Source: Acestrorhynchus altus (Eukaryota > Chordata > Actinopteri > Characiformes > Acestrorhynchidae). From it: a stretch of DNA of 64,000 nucleotides. Shown piece after piece: positions 1 through 13,559 of the stretch. The number at the start of each line of letters is the position of its first letter. Within the stretch, counting starts at the first letter, position 1. Position numbers and translations under genes: made by a program. The notes below the pieces were generated by a model. The model made no database searches and had not been told where the DNA came from. It saw only the letters and a program-made list of their open reading frames with translations. Where the stretch lies: assembly GCA_034509495.1 (NCBI GenBank), contig CM067503.1, positions 3,255,633 through 3,319,632 of the forward strand, read 5' to 3'.

Positions 1-1149
1 TCCCAATTCTCTACGGATGAGCTATCAATAATTATCATAATTGTATTTTTTAATGAAACACATTATAAAGAAGGTTGTTTATAAGAGGTTGTTGAGTGTT
101 GTTTGGCTGCCAAGTCCAGTTATTGTATTTCTGAAAACTAGATTATTGAGAAAAAGTTCACTTGTGTTAGTAATTTCATACAGAAAGATGGAGTCAGATT
201 TTATATTCATTACATGTAAAGTGACGTATTTGTCCCACCCTTTATTGACTAAATTACAAATCAGTTTCAAAATGAAAATGAAATCTAGAAAAGCTTGAAA
301 TAAATCACTTGAAATGTAACAAATATAAGCCTGATGACTATAAACCTTTTTCTTTCTTATTAAAGATTTAATTTGAATTTTAATTGATTTATTTGAAATT
401 TTAATTCAATTTAATTGTAATAAATTAGTATAAACAGCCGACATTACTGAATTACTCTAAAACAAATAAATATTTAAAAAACAAAAGTGGAAAATTCAAG
501 TCTAAAGCAATTTTTCAGTGTTTGGCCAAAGATTAGATTCATCTCATAAGTTGAAACGAGGTTTGAAGGTTAGGGTTCAGGCATTGGCCCACAAATCCTA
601 GAAAACTGGCAGCCAAACATCATCACCAGTTTCTCAATAACTCCACCTGCTGTAGGGCAGGCAAAGGGAATCTTGCCCGGGTCAATACCTTAGACTCCAA
701 TCTCCACTTTGGAGACCATAAAATGAGGGTCCACAGAAATTCTTGCCACTCACCTTGCTCGATTCTAGTCCTTCACCAGCCTGAACCAACACCAGCAGAA
801 AGATCTGGTTTCTTAAAACCCAGAGACTGTAGCCTAACCACAGAGAACCAGAAGATCTAACTAGTCCAACCACAGTCAGTGGCCATCCATATCCAACTGT
901 TTCTACTGTTCTTCTGATTCAGACTGAGGACCAGTCTCAGACTGAAAGCAGTTAAAGGCCCCGGGGGAATTGAGACTCCTGAACATAGAGACACTCCCAG
1001 CTTATCTACTTCTTCCATCTGCTCCTTTCTGAATACTCCTGTCATGAGGAGGGGAGTTAGGAGACAGTGTCCACCCCTGTTATTACTGCTACCATGTCTG
1101 GTAGACAGACAAACATGGCCAGGGGACTATGTGTAGAAATCTGGTAACA
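1..1149. other. Gene-free sequence
   Basis: AT-rich at 1-520. No credible exon, RNA gene or known repeat is seen; the short open frames have no recognisable motif. Confidence 0.6.
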
Positions 1150-1640
1150 TCTGACCTGTGGTAACAAAAATAAGTGAGTGGTTGCCATGGTATTCCACAT
1201 GAATTCCAGCTGGTTGCTTTGTTGTTGTTAGGTAGTTGCTAGGAGGCCACTATGGTGTTGCTAGATGGTTACTATGGTATCCCAGGTGATTGCTGTGATG
1301 TTGCTAGGTTGTTGCTAAGTGGTTGATATGGTATCCAAGGTGTTTGCTGTGGTGATGCTCGTGGTTGCTATGGTATTTCAGGTGGAGTTGTTATTGTGTT
1401 GCTAAGTCCAGTCTCAAAAAGGTTACTATAGTGTTGGTCAGAGATTGGTATGGTATCCCAGGTGTTGGTACGTGGTTGCTTCATGAGTGCTATAGTGTTA
1501 AAAGGTGATTTCAGGTGCTTCATGTGTTGTTGGCTAGTATTTGTTTGGGTGTTGCTGAGTGGTTGCTGTCGTATCCCAGGTGGTTGCTATGGTGTCTCTG
1601 GCAATGACAATTGGTTGCTGTCATATCCCATGCACTTTAT
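1150..1640 (+). repeat. Minisatellite, GGTTGCTATGGTATCCCAGG type
   Basis: Irregular units of about 20-25 bases built from GGTTGCTATGGT, GTTGCTAGG and ATCCCAGGTG. Complementary pieces recur at 40300-40420 and 52925-53055. Confidence 0.75.
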
Positions 1641-1939
1641 TGGGTCTAGTATAGTTGAATAATAGTGACATTTGAAGGTAACACAAGCACACATCATACA
1701 ATCAGACCAAAAAAATAATCACCCCATTCAAGAGGAACCATCACTGTTTTCTTCTCACCAGAAGCATTGACTGACTGGAAAGGTTTACAGGCTCTTGATG
1801 GTCTCTGGACGCTGCCATCAGGTCTGGTGACACTGCAAGACTGACACCAGCCAACATAGCAAGAAAATATCTGGTCACTTCAGCATCATCAGAGATATAC
1901 AGTCCCTCTGGCATGGTATCCAGACCCTCACAAACTACA

Positions 1940-3310
1940 AACCCTCATGGCTACCACATTCTTAACCACCTCAATGACTTCTTTGGACACTTTGGAACAC
2001 ATTGTCAAAGACGACCACTCCTCCCCAGGTGAACAGGCCATACATCAAAAAGTAAAGAGGACCCTCTCCAGGATCAACTCTCACAAGGCATCTAGTCCAC
2101 ACAACATACCTGCTTGTGTTTTGAAGATGTCCTTGCCAACATTTTGAACATCTCTCTGAGCCAAGCTGTTCTTCCTACATGTTTCAAAGTTACAACTATA
2201 ATCCCAGTTCCTAAGAGGCCCCTCCCATCCAGCCATAATGACTATCGTCCCATAGCACTGGCCTCTGTCATCATGAAGCGCTTTGAGCGGCTGGTCTTGC
2301 AGAACATCCAGACCATGCTCCTTCCCTCCCATGACCCATTTCAGTTTGCTTACAGCCCGACCAGGTCCATAGAGGACACCACTCACTCACCTGGACTCAA
2401 AAATGACCTACAGAACACTGCTGTTCTTTTACTTCAGTTCAGCATTTAATACAATCATCCCACAGCGACTATGCCTAAACTCTTCCACTTGGAACTCAAA
2501 ACCTTTCGCTGCAATTCAGTGCTGGACTTCCTTACTGGGAAGCAACAAATTGTGTGGGACAGCAGTACATTTTCCAAGACCACCATGCTGACCACTGGAG
2601 CACAGCAAGGGTGTGTGCTTAGCCCACTGCTCATTTGAGGATGATACAACCACTGTGGGTCTCATCATCAACAACAAGACATAGACCTGGGAGTGCACAT
2701 CTCTGAGGACCTGTCTTGGCCTGACAATACAACATCACTGACCAACAAGACTCAAACCTGCATCTACGTCCTTCGCAAGTTGAGAAATGCACAAGTCCCA
2801 GTCCCCATCATGTGCTCATTCTACCAGGGATCCAATGAGATCCAATGTCATCACCAACTGTATCACTGTGTGGTGCAGTATCTGTACTGCCTTCTGCCAG
2901 AGGACACTGCAATGCATAGGGAACAAAGCCGACAAGATCATCGGCACCACTCTGCCTTCCCTCTCAGATGTTTACGTCTCACCCACAGAGCAATCCACAT
3001 CATTGGTGACACCTTACACACATTACACACATACTTCAACTTGCTGCCCTCAAGGAAAAGGTAACAGAGCCATTGGGTCACTGCACTTCTGAACAATTTC
3101 ATCCACCAGGCTGTCAGGATGCTAAACTCTGTCCACTATCTATTCTGCCCCCTGGAACTTAACACATACTTAGTCAAAAAATCTACCTCTATAACACTTA
3201 CTACTAAACTATTCGTACATCTTCTACAAACTACACTACATTGCACCATTGTGCACCACTACTCTACCTGTACTGCAGCTATACACCTTATACAAATAAA
3301 TGTTTGTTTG
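1940..3310 (+). mobile_element. Degenerate L2/CR1/jockey-type LINE reverse transcriptase
   Basis: Shifting frames on the plus strand read ACVLK, LSLSQAVLPTCFKVTTIIPV, NDYRPIALASVIMKRFERLV, DPFQFAYSPTRSIEDT, SSAFNTIIPQ, and later LGVHISEDLSWPDNT. These are ordered RT-domain blocks of fish non-LTR elements. Several frameshifts and a deletion that removes the catalytic block show it is dead. It ends in an AT-rich tail near 3300. Confidence 0.8.
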
Positions 3311-4194
3311 TAGAAAAACGCTTTTTAAATGAATAATATTATTATTTTTTTGCTTATTTTTATGCTGAATATGGAAGAATTTTGAAGAATTATTTGTAAT
3401 GGTTAGATGTAATAGATAAATAATAATAAGTTCTTCCAAATACTTCACAGTGGTCCAAATAAAATAATGTATTATTTTTATTATTTATGTATGCACCAGT
3501 ATTATCTCAAGACTTTTATTATGAAATTTGAAAAAAAATAACAAATGGCTCCTCCCTTCTCAATTTTCCTCAATATCCCAATATCTGGGTTAGTGATGTC
3601 ATTAGCCACACCCCCTCTCTCTGATTAGTCAGAGTCCGTATGCAGATTAAGCATGTTCAGGTGGACAGAGCAGTAAACATGCACTGGAAGCTCCTTTGGT
3701 ATTTAAACTGGAATTTAATTCAGTTGGAAACCAGTGAACTTTTGCTGTTTTCTGAGCTGAATTACTCACTGATATCACACAATGAAGCATGGTTAGATTG
3801 GATATGTGGTAATGTGGAGTGGTCTCTTTATTTTTATCAGAGCTGTATGTATGAATATGAGTTTTGGGATGATTTTTGAATCTTCAAGCCTGATGGAAAT
3901 GGGTTCCAGAAGCCTCCCCTGGAACCTTCTTGAGAGGACATCAGTAGGTGTTTCCAAGCTTTGACTGGTACTGTACATACAGCTGTAGGAGGATCACTGT
4001 GACATTAGGCCCAGGTGTTTGTGGGCAAACACCTCCAGGTGTGCATTCCTTTCCGAGAGAGAGAGAGATAGTGAGAGTTTCTACTGTGCAGCAGTGAAAA
4101 CCACAGTCTAAACATCAAACTGCCATCTGCAAGTTCATACATGAGTTGGACTGGACAGAACCGCCAACATTTGAGTGTTCAATTTGAACAGCTC

Positions 4195-4565
4195 TTTATA
4201 TCAGGCAGTTTTAAAACTACAATAGGACTCTGGAATAAACACAAACCTATTTGGCATCATGCCTAATGCCAGGTGTGGGAGAGAGGGGTATAAAGCCCCC
4301 CAGCATTGAGCTGTGGAGCGGTGGAACTGTGTTCTGTACAATGATGGAACTCCATCCAGTACTCTTGGAATGAGTTGGGGAGTTGGCGATGAGGTGGGGT
4401 GGTTATTATCCAACATCCTGACCCCTCTACCACCAGCTCTTTTGACTGAATACAATAAAATCCACAGCAACGCTTCAAAATCTAGTAGAAGGCCTTTTCA
4501 AGTCCAGAAACAACAAATGAGCAGGTGTCCCAATACTTTTGTCCATATAGTATAAAAGCTGCATG
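4195..4565 (-). mobile_element. Small DNA-transposon family A, copy 1
   Basis: Ends with GTGTCCCAATACTTTTGTCC, a transposon end motif. The body contains the minus-strand consensus TTCTACTAGATTTTGAAGC and, later, a TCAGGATGTTGGATAATAACC stretch shared with copies at 7150, 26925, 29010, 32420, 36495 and 39020. No transposase is present, so it is non-autonomous. Confidence 0.65.
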
Positions 4566-5539
4566 CTTTATAGGTGCTTGTTAACCTCTCCCATCCTCAA
4601 ACGTTGGACTGCGTGTCCCCACTGTCCTCTATTTTGAAAGTCAAAATGTGATCACCCTATCTTAGCCTTCAAACCTGCTTCTGAAACTCCACAACCTCGC
4701 AACGTGTGCAAGTGTCCCAATACTTCTGTCCATATAGTGTATGTCTACAAAAACGCCTTGCACATTCCTGTGGAGGACAACCACAATCATTCAAAACTGA
4801 GATGCAGATAAAACGAATAGATTAAAGGCCATGGAGACAAGATCAAGCATTAAGCTCTTATGTTCTCAGGCTTATTACAACCTAAGGGTTATAATTCAAC
4901 ACCGTAAAACAAACGAAATTGTTGGGAGCTGAATACTTTTTGATGAATTTGTGGAATTCCCCTTTTCGGAAGTGAGGAATGGAAGTCTGGACTTGCCAGC
5001 GGGCTCTGGATGTTAATGCTGAGCACTTTGCCTTTAAGATGAGGACGAGTTTAGTTGAGACGCCTTCTGGAAAACAACTACAGAGCATTTGGAACTGAAT
5101 AGGGCTGGGCGATATGGTGAGAATATCATATTACGCTGTTTAAAGACATTTTCACAATGCGCAATATTTATCGCTAAAGGAGGCACTTTCCTATCACGTG
5201 GTACTGACTCGTTTCTACTCCATTCAAATGGGCTTTTTGGCTTTTCCATTAGGCAAATATGAAACCTGGGAAAGTGGAACCAGGTACTTTTAACATATCT
5301 GATGAGTAGGGAACAAAACCTGATGAGAAAATCGTCGCTCTGGGTGACCCAATACAGACATCCAACACTTCTGCTGTGCAATATGCTATTTAAAGACAAG
5401 TATCTGGTGACTTTGCAGGAGAAGGCAACATTTCCTTACCTCTTATAGGATATTAATGTAAAATAAGAGTAATCAACTGAGATCTTAGAGCATTTCTACT
5501 GGTCTGTTCATCCAGAACTACACTTCCTGGTCGAGAAAA

Positions 5540-6660
5540 GGTCTAATAGTTCATTGGACCGCCTTCAGCTTTGATTACAGCATACATTTGCTGTGGCATC
5601 ATTTCCACAAGCTTCTGCAATATGGCAACATTTATTTCTGTCACATTAATTTTTCCCAGGATCTTGTATTGGTGATAGGAGATTTGGACCACTGCGCAAA
5701 GTCTTCTCCAGCACATCCCAAAGATTCTCAGTGGGGTTCAGATCTGGACTCTGAGGTGGCCGATCCATGTGTGAAAAAGATCTACTGCTCCCTCAACCAC
5801 TCTTTCACAATTTGAGCTCGATGAATCCTGGCATTGTCATCTTGGAATATGCCCGTGCCGTTGGGGAAGAACCTTCTCATTCAGTGTATTCAGATGGTCA
5901 GCTGACCTCATTGGTTGGGCACATAACATTACTGAACCTAGACCTCACCAACTGCAGCAACCCCAGGTCATAGTATTGCCCCCTCAGCCTGGTATGGTCG
6001 ACACTCTACTTACCCTGACTTACCCATCACTCTGGAACAGGGTAAATCTGAACTCATCAGACCACATGACCTTCTTCCATTGTTTCAGAGTCGAATCTTT
6101 ATGTTCCCTAGCAAGATGGAGTCATTTTTGCTGGTTAGTCTCACTGATAAGTGATTTTCTTAAGGCTACACAGACGTTTAGTCCCAATCCCTCGAGTTGT
6201 CTTCACAGTGTGAATGGAAATGCTCTTACTTTCACTATTAAACAGATCCCTCACTTCTACTGCTGTTTTGATTTGATTTAGCTGATGTTGGTCGATGCCC
6301 CTTCATGATGCCTTATCCTGACAGACCCCTCTGAAGCTGTCCTCATTGGGATCATTGCATTGACCCACTCATCCCACTGCCAGCTTATGAATGTTTAACC
6401 TGCATGGACGTCCATATTAACACTGAGATTGTATCCTACAGTCGCACACATTCTCCCATGTCTCTCATGATCATGCAAGATGTTTCCCTACCGTCTTTCC
6501 ACTTTTTAATAATGCACTGGACAGTTCCTAACCTAACAATTTTACTAGTTTCAGCCTCTCCTTAGACGTTTTCTCTGCTTGATGCCAACAATTTGACCCT
6601 TCTGAAAAATGGAGACGTATGGTTTTCATTGGACAGCAGCGCTATGCTGTTTAGGTTGCT
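5540..6660 (-). mobile_element. Degenerate Tc1-like transposon
   Basis: The minus strand carries broken Tc1 transposase text. Reading from the high end, fragments resemble WKKVMWSDEFRFTLFQ (near 6040-6090), a FQDDNARIHRAQIVKEWL block (near 5790-5850) and a C-terminal EINVAILQKLVEMMPQQM stretch (near 5590-5640). Many stops and frameshifts are present. Confidence 0.7.
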
Positions 6661-7144
6661 GTGTCGTATTGCGAAGCTGCCAATTATACACTACTATCAG
6701 TTCCTACACACTCCTGACAAACTCCTAACAGACTCACGTTGACATTTATATTTTCTGTTGAACAGGATATTTCCTGCTTATCATGCAGTGGAGAAGTGTC
6801 TGGTGTGAGCTTTTTTGAAGACACTAAAGTTGACCAGTGCGCAAGCAACCCAGAGTGGGATTTGCTCTCTTAAACAGGAAAAGAGAGCTAATAGTAGGTC
6901 TACTTTATCCACCTGGACCTGGGCAGGTCTTTCATCTGGGCAGGAAAGCTTTCAAATTACAGGCTAACAGTGCAATAATTCATGCCACACAGCCTGCCAA
7001 GAACTCACACAGGTTGAGCCCGGCTAGAGGGAGGGAGGGAGGGAGGGGGCCTGGAGCTATTTCAGGAGGTTGGAGAAGGTTGTGTTTCAGAAGGAGTTTC
7101 AGAAGAGGAAGCAGTTTTGAAGGCCAAGATTGAGACACCTGCTT

Positions 7145-7315
7145 CATTGTTTCTTCTGAAATCAATGATATTAAAAGAGTTTATCCTGTTTTCTTTGGAG
7201 CAACTGTCTCTACTGTCCAGGAAAGACTTTCTACTAGATTATGGAGCATTGCTGTGAGGGTTTGATTGAATTCAGCGACAAGAGAGTTAGTGAGGTCAGG
7301 ATGTTGTTGGCAAAA
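7145..7315 (+). mobile_element. Small DNA-transposon family A, partial copy
   Basis: Shares AAAAGAGTTTATCCTG, TTTCTACTAGATTATGGAGC and GAGGTCAGGATGTTG with the other family A copies. Confidence 0.6.
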
Positions 7316-7796
7316 TAAGCGAAATGCAGCTTAAAGCAGGCCAACAGTGACGTAAAATATTAACATTTTATGCAATTTTAGATCTTTAAGACGATGTATG
7401 GTCAGACCTTCAGCTTCCAAGCACAGATGGCGTCTTGTGACAAGAAAAGTCCTAAGCGACACAATTTGGAAGAAAATCATTGGAAGAAAAAATAGGTATA
7501 TAGTTAAAAACCATAAATCATGTCTGAATGTTTGTCCGTTTGTTGGAAACACCTCCAACTTCAAATCCTTTAAATCGGTTTTGCTGGTAGACCAACTCAG
7601 GAGCCTTTTGAAACCAAAGTGAAAATGGAGAATGGTGGAATGACGTCTGCAGGGGGTTAAGACTAGTTTTCAGGAAACTGGGATTATTGCCATTTCCAGT
7701 AAAACCTCAGACGCACAAAGGCACCATGGGACAGGGCACTTCTGTCTATCTGAACGTAAAGGCAGCAGTTAGTGAAAGCATATCTGTATACATTAG

Positions 7797-7808
7797 AGCG
7801 AGAGAGAG

Positions 7809-7859
<51 letters not shown>
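7797..7859. repeat. (GA)n microsatellite
   Basis: About 30 GA units with two C interruptions. Confidence 0.95.
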
Positions 7860-7861
<2 letters not shown>

Positions 7862-8478
7862 GAGGTTCTTCCTGTTTCCACTGGGATAATTATACGCTTC
7901 TCCAGAGGATGGGTTAAATCTCATGAATGGGATGAGCAATGCTTTGTCCATTTTCATGATGAATCTGTAGGGTTTTGTACGGTAATCTGTAGGTATCTTA
8001 CACAGTGTTTGTGAGAAGATCTCTATGATTTAATAAAGAATAATCCTGCGTGATTATTTATATATTTAGATCTTGTTAAGTTTGACCAAAAGCAGCAGCG
8101 ACTCCTCTGGGATCTTCATGAACTTAGAACACATTTCACTGCACATTTTATTTTATTATTGCTGTTATTAAAGGGAAATTACAATGATTCTTAAACAAGA
8201 TATTAGAGTTATTGCTCTTTCTCAGAAACAACCAGTGCACTGGATATCGGTCAGAGGTCAACAGCCCTAATTTTAAGAGGAGCACAGTTGTCCTATTTCA
8301 AACAAAATCAAACGTTGGGATGTGGCCTGTGTGTTGGTATGGTAGTGCATGGCAACTTTAGTAAGCATTGAAATATTAAAACCAAGACATTAATTTATAA
8401 AAAATTAATACAAATTAATAAAAATTAATAACCTGTTTTTGACATTGTAACACATTTTTGACCATTTTCATATAATTA

Positions 8479-8480
<2 letters not shown>

Positions 8481-8560
<80 letters not shown>
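8481..8560. repeat. (TA)n(TG)n(TA)n compound microsatellite
   Basis: TA run, then about 15 TG units, then a second TA run. The TA arms can pair with each other. Confidence 0.95.
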
Positions 8561-8839
8561 CCAGTATTGATTGAGTTTTTGTGTGTAAATATGTCAAAAG
8601 TATTTCGTCCTGGTAAACTGGCACCGTATATCGCTTGTATTCATACAGAGAGATTGAAAGTGGGCAGCAACCTAACCTTGACCACTCAAGGACCCATCAG
8701 CATGGAGACCAGTGGTCTTGCGTAAACAAGGCTGTTTTGTAGCGTTATCTGTGTAATGAGCTTTTCCTGTTTAATGGTGTGTTGGACTGAGACGGATTCC
8801 TGTACTCCTGCACATTTTTTCAAAGCGTTCCTTAATCTC

Positions 8840-9120
8840 CACCACAGTCATGTGCATTCCTCCTCCACGGCAGAATCGCCCAGAATACGATGTACTACAG
8901 AGCAGATCTCACATGAGCAGGTCCAGAGCCCACCGGGAATCACTGGGCACCGGGCAGGAATACCCCTGATAGTACACCACACACAACCATCTTTGGAATT
9001 CGCTTTTTTGGGAGATGTCAGGAAACCAGAGGTTTTCAGAGGTCCCGGGTGGAAACCCTCATTAACCAAAGCGGGAACTGAACCTAGAACCCCAGACCCC
9101 TGACACAGGCAAACTAGATA
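8840..9120 (+). mobile_element. Diverged fish dispersed repeat
   Basis: GGGCAGGAATACCCCTGATA, GGGAGATGTCAGGAAACC and AGCGGGAACTGAACCTAGAA parallel the block order at 55190-55490 at lower similarity. Confidence 0.4.
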
Positions 9121-9187
9121 GAAATAGTGCAAAAAATGATCAATGCACAGTATAAGATCTATATCACAGTATAAATACTAGAGACAT

Positions 9188-9226
9188 GTCTATCTATCTG
9201 TCTGTCTATCTATCTATCTATCTATA

Positions 9227-9288
<62 letters not shown>

Positions 9289-9289
9289 A
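9188..9289. repeat. (TCTA)n microsatellite
   Basis: About 25 tetranucleotide units with a few TCTG and TATA variants at the left. Confidence 0.95.
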
Positions 9290-9615
9290 ACGACACACAC
9301 TAATACACCTCATTTACATTTATGGCATTTATCTGTTATTTACCTCCACCGTGTCAGTGTCACTGCAGTTCTGAGAACCAACCACCACCCACGTAATACC
9401 TCTGCAGTGGTCCCGTGGGGTCCTGACCGTTGAAGAACAGGGTGAAAGGAGGAACAGAGAAGCAGATGAACTACAGTCTGTAGTTCTAAAACTACAAAGT
9501 GCTCCTGTATGATAAGCTGATTGAATCGACAGTGAATGTAGAAAGAAGGAGGTGGTTATAATGGTATTGTTGATCGGTGTGCAGACATGCATAACGAATG
9601 CGTAATATATAGACA

Positions 9616-9642
9616 TGCACACACACACACACACACACACAT
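9616..9642. repeat. (CA)n microsatellite
   Basis: About 12 CA units bracketed by ATG. Confidence 0.9.
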
Positions 9643-10504
9643 GCATTATATGCAAAATATCGTCTCATGCATAATGAATGTACATCTGCAAGTGAATGGC
9701 AATAAAGTTACACAAAGTCAAGTAACTTATTTCACGGCCTACAGAAATAAAGGGATTTACTTGTGAACCCAGTGCCCCTTATCCACCCCCCCACCCCCCC
9801 TCTCTCTCCCACTGTCTCTCTCACTGTCTCTTGCTCGCTCAGTCTCGCTTAAATCTGTCATTAGTATTCAGACTGTTTGGGTTTTTTGGGGAGAGGCTGT
9901 CCTGGCCTGATCCATCGTACGTCACTAAGCAACAGCTTCAGCTGGCAGAGAATTCAGGCCTGAATCTGCTTTCACTGTTGGATTTTAAAAAATCTAATGA
10001 GCCAGTGAAAGCGACTGACTATGTGCGCTGCGTACAGTTGAGCAGTTTTCCTGCGGCTACAGCTAAAAACAGATTCACAATTCATACAGTCTGGCGAGAA
10101 TAACAACCGTCTGAGCTCACATATAATTTAGAACTTCAGCTTGGAAGAGCTGACCATAAACGCGTAACACACAGACCTAAATTAGCCCATCATGTACCAT
10201 GACCTGCAGCTTGCAAACCAGGACACACACTGCAAGCGTCCTCTCCGAAGATTTAAAGTGCAGAAAAATTCCTGATCTGTGTGTTTTAAACAAAGTCTTT
10301 GAAGTTGCATTGTAAACATTTAACACAGATTTACAGAATAACCCCCTCCACCCAAAATACAGAGTTTAAATCAGATGGAGAACCTAATTTGCCTTCATTA
10401 CGGTTGTGATGTCACTGTGTTTTTAGCAAGAAATCCAGGTTCTGTTTTGGATCCGACGAGGGTCGGGTTTCAGTAGAGAGGTCTCATGGTGAGCATTTCA
10501 ATCC

Positions 10505-11330
10505 AGCCTTTGCTGTGGAGCGACACACTGCCCCAACGGTTGGTGTGATGATCTGTGGAGCATCGTATGCGACACCCCTAGTAGCGATCCGAGCACATGC
10601 TGCAGCCATATGTCCTCTCATGGCAGGGCGTCCAACTGGCATTTTCAGCAGGATAATGCTCCCCCACAAAGCAAGGGTTTCCCAGGAGTGTCTCCAAGGT
10701 TCCAGCACTTCCTTGGCCTGCCCAGATGCCAGATTTATTGCCAATCGGGCATTTATGAGACCACCTGGGACACATAGCCACTGCCTCTTTTCTTTTCAAA
10801 CTGCCACCATTGCAACCGTCACAACACAGCACCCTTGGAGGAACGTGCATAGTCCTCTGTGCATGGTAGTAAGCTTTGGGATCTACCATGCTCCTGTTAT
10901 CCTGGACTGTGATGAATGGAATGTGGATCATCCCATGCCTAATAAATGGTCTCCAGTCTCATGTGGGCAAGTAGCTAGCAAGGTATCCAACCTCTCCATC
11001 TCCCTCCTGGGGATTTTCAGCCATGCATCCATTTGGTACAGCACCATCTACCCATTCAGCGAGAGCATGGCAAGTTTTGCTCTCTCGGGCTCGGGCTGCT
11101 GATGGCAACACAGCATCAGCATCAATATCGCGCTCATTAACAGAAACAGCCTGTGTAATCATACGGGGAGAAATGGTCACGAAGAATGAATTACTGACTG
11201 GTTCACTGACCACCTAGACATGAAAGCTTTGGTGAAGGTTGTGCCAGTTACACCAATCATCTGCCCCCACAACGTTTGGCTATTTTACAGATGCTTACAG
11301 ATGCTGATGTTTCATTGTTGGTCTTCCAGG
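10505..11330 (+). mobile_element. Degenerate Tc1/mariner-type transposase fragment
   Basis: Around 10640-10690 the plus strand reads FQQDNAPPHKARVSQECL in one frame, the conserved second-Asp region of Tc1-like transposases. It is preceded by VGVMICGASY near 10540. The frame shifts several times. Confidence 0.65.
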
Positions 11331-11969
11331 GAATTGGCTCCGCCCCTGCCTTCCTTATTTGGCAGACATTTCAAGAACTGATGGCGGGACCAACACCAAG
11401 AACTTAAAATAATTGTTGTTGCAAAGTTGCTTCTTGAAAGAGCCGCGATACAAAGCAGATCAGCCAATCAGAACAGAGGACGGTCGTGAAAAATGAATTA
11501 TGGCTTTTTTAGTTCATAAACCTACATAGTCATGGACAAGTGACTTTGGATATTGGGCTCTTTAACATAAGTGCACAGCAGAATGATTCTACGAGCAGCT
11601 GCCGGGTGGTGGAGGGCCTGGTGTGCCGTGGAGAAGGTTTACTAAACACAGTCATGGTTGGTCAGGATTAGGATGTTGAGCTGATATCTCTGTTCTGGGT
11701 CCCTGAGCAGAGCATAACATTTGATATGAGTAGCAAAAAATTGATATTGCATCAACAGAGAGGACATTAACATTCAGCTACTTCCTGTACTGATCTACTG
11801 AACGTTATACGAATGTAATGTTGTCGCTGAATTTAGTCGCAGAATGAGCATTTCACTCGTTTCCTCTCCTTCATAAAAGGCCCATGTTATGGCAAAAGCA
11901 TTGCACTGATGCAGAAAAAGAATAAGTGATGTCACAAAAACTGACTTACATAAACTCACCAGACCAAAA

Positions 11970-12245
11970 ATCAGTCACCTTGCATATATAAGTCTCCTGC
12001 AGATGGTATTGCATGACGAGTAACAAGCTATAAATACCTGCAGGGTGTGTGACAGGGTATATAGATTGAGATGAGGTGGTCCAGTTCAGTGAACATCTTG
12101 TTGGATGTCTGGCTAAAAGGAGTGATTGCATTCTGGCCACAGCGTGAAGGAAGGAGATCAATATGCAGGTGTATGGAAGTGTACGCCCATACGGGTCTAC
12201 CAGCAGTGGCAGAAATTTCCAGTATAGATGTATGAAATTCTCCAT
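11970..12245 (-). repeat. Dispersed repeat family B, copy 1 (inverted relative to copy 2)
   Basis: Complement of the family B text: GCTATAAATACCTGCAGGGT, GGATGTCTGG, GGGTCTACCAGCAGTGGCAG and AAATTTCC. It forms an inverted pair with 12440-12720. Confidence 0.65.
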
Positions 12246-12439
12246 AAAAAGTGTCTGAAAGCTGAAATCAAAACACATGGATTGCTGGCATTAATTCACA
12301 GCTTGTGAATTAAAATTGTATCGTTTTCAGGCTTGAAGAAGAATGCAGGACCTTCAGAATCAACTTCTGAAACTTTTGAAAAGAACTGCAGACCAACATA
12401 TGGAGCAGAGTGGCACGTAAGAGGCCTTTGCTCACTTCT

Positions 12440-12725
12440 GCTCATTTCCTGTAAACTGGGATTTCTGCCACTGTTGGTAGACCAGTATGAGCGTAGGCAT
12501 CTATACACCTGCCAATTCAGCACCTTCCTTCGCTCTCTGGTCTTCAGCCCAAATGCAATCCCTCCTTTCAGGCTATCTTTGAAATCTGCTTTGTGACCCA
12601 TTTTCCACACATCGAACAAAACGTTCACCACATTGTACCAATCTGTGAATCCTGACCGCACACCATGCAGGTATTTATAGCCCAGTCATATGTGTAAAAC
12701 TCCATCTGCTGGAGCCTGAAGTTAC
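12440..12725 (+). repeat. Dispersed repeat family B, copy 2
   Basis: AAACTGGGATTTCTGCCACT, GTTGGTAGACC, TGACCCATTTTCCACACATC and GCAGGTATTTATAGCCC are shared with 44765-45035. Confidence 0.7.
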
Positions 12726-13559
12726 TACCACCTTAAGGACTAATGTTTTGTCCATTTTTTGATTTTAACTTTAAAAAACCTGTTCAGTTCTAATGGTTAT
12801 GTAAATCTGAATTATGATGTGCATAAATCCACATGTTTACAGATGAAAACAGAGACATACACTGCCAGAAATCACGTGATCGCGTCTATAAGAGATGACT
12901 GAACACCTCCGTCCAGTTTGAGGAGGGAGTGTGATGATTTAGGCACACATTAAAGCACATTGCTAATTGGTGTACATAGGTTGTCATTGCTTGTTAGCTA
13001 CATTAGCATTGCACCCGCAAAGACAAGAATGTACAAAGAAGTATTGTGGTGGGTTTCATTGTTCTCTGAATGAAGTATCTTAGTAAAGATGGTGAAAGAA
13101 GGACTTCAAAAATGTTAATCTGGGCAAAAGTAGCTGAGTCCCGTTCTGTTTCCCAGTCCTGTGTCAGACTTAGTGGAGCGTTTTCCCTCCAGTTTGGACT
13201 CAAGAAGCTTAATGAAGTGGAAAGTGGGAACAGTGAAGCAGTGGGGGGTCGCGGGGCAGTGGAATGGGGCAGAATGGGGCAATTGTTCGAGGAACTCTTT
13301 TGAGCAAAATAAAAGGGTGGCGCTAAATAAAAGTTTCAGAGGCTTCGGAGCAGGTAGTGATGAGATAAGAATACAGAGTGCATGTCTAGACTGCTCGGCG
13401 GAACCCATTAAAGCTAGAGTTTGTGAGCCTTTGGCCTCACAGAATTAGAAAAGTTTAAAGATGTTGAGAGTGAGACATTGTGGAACATGACCCTGTTTGC
13501 CCTTGGAGACCTGACAGCTGACCAGGCCTAAAATGTCTGGTTTTGGATCAGATTATGCT

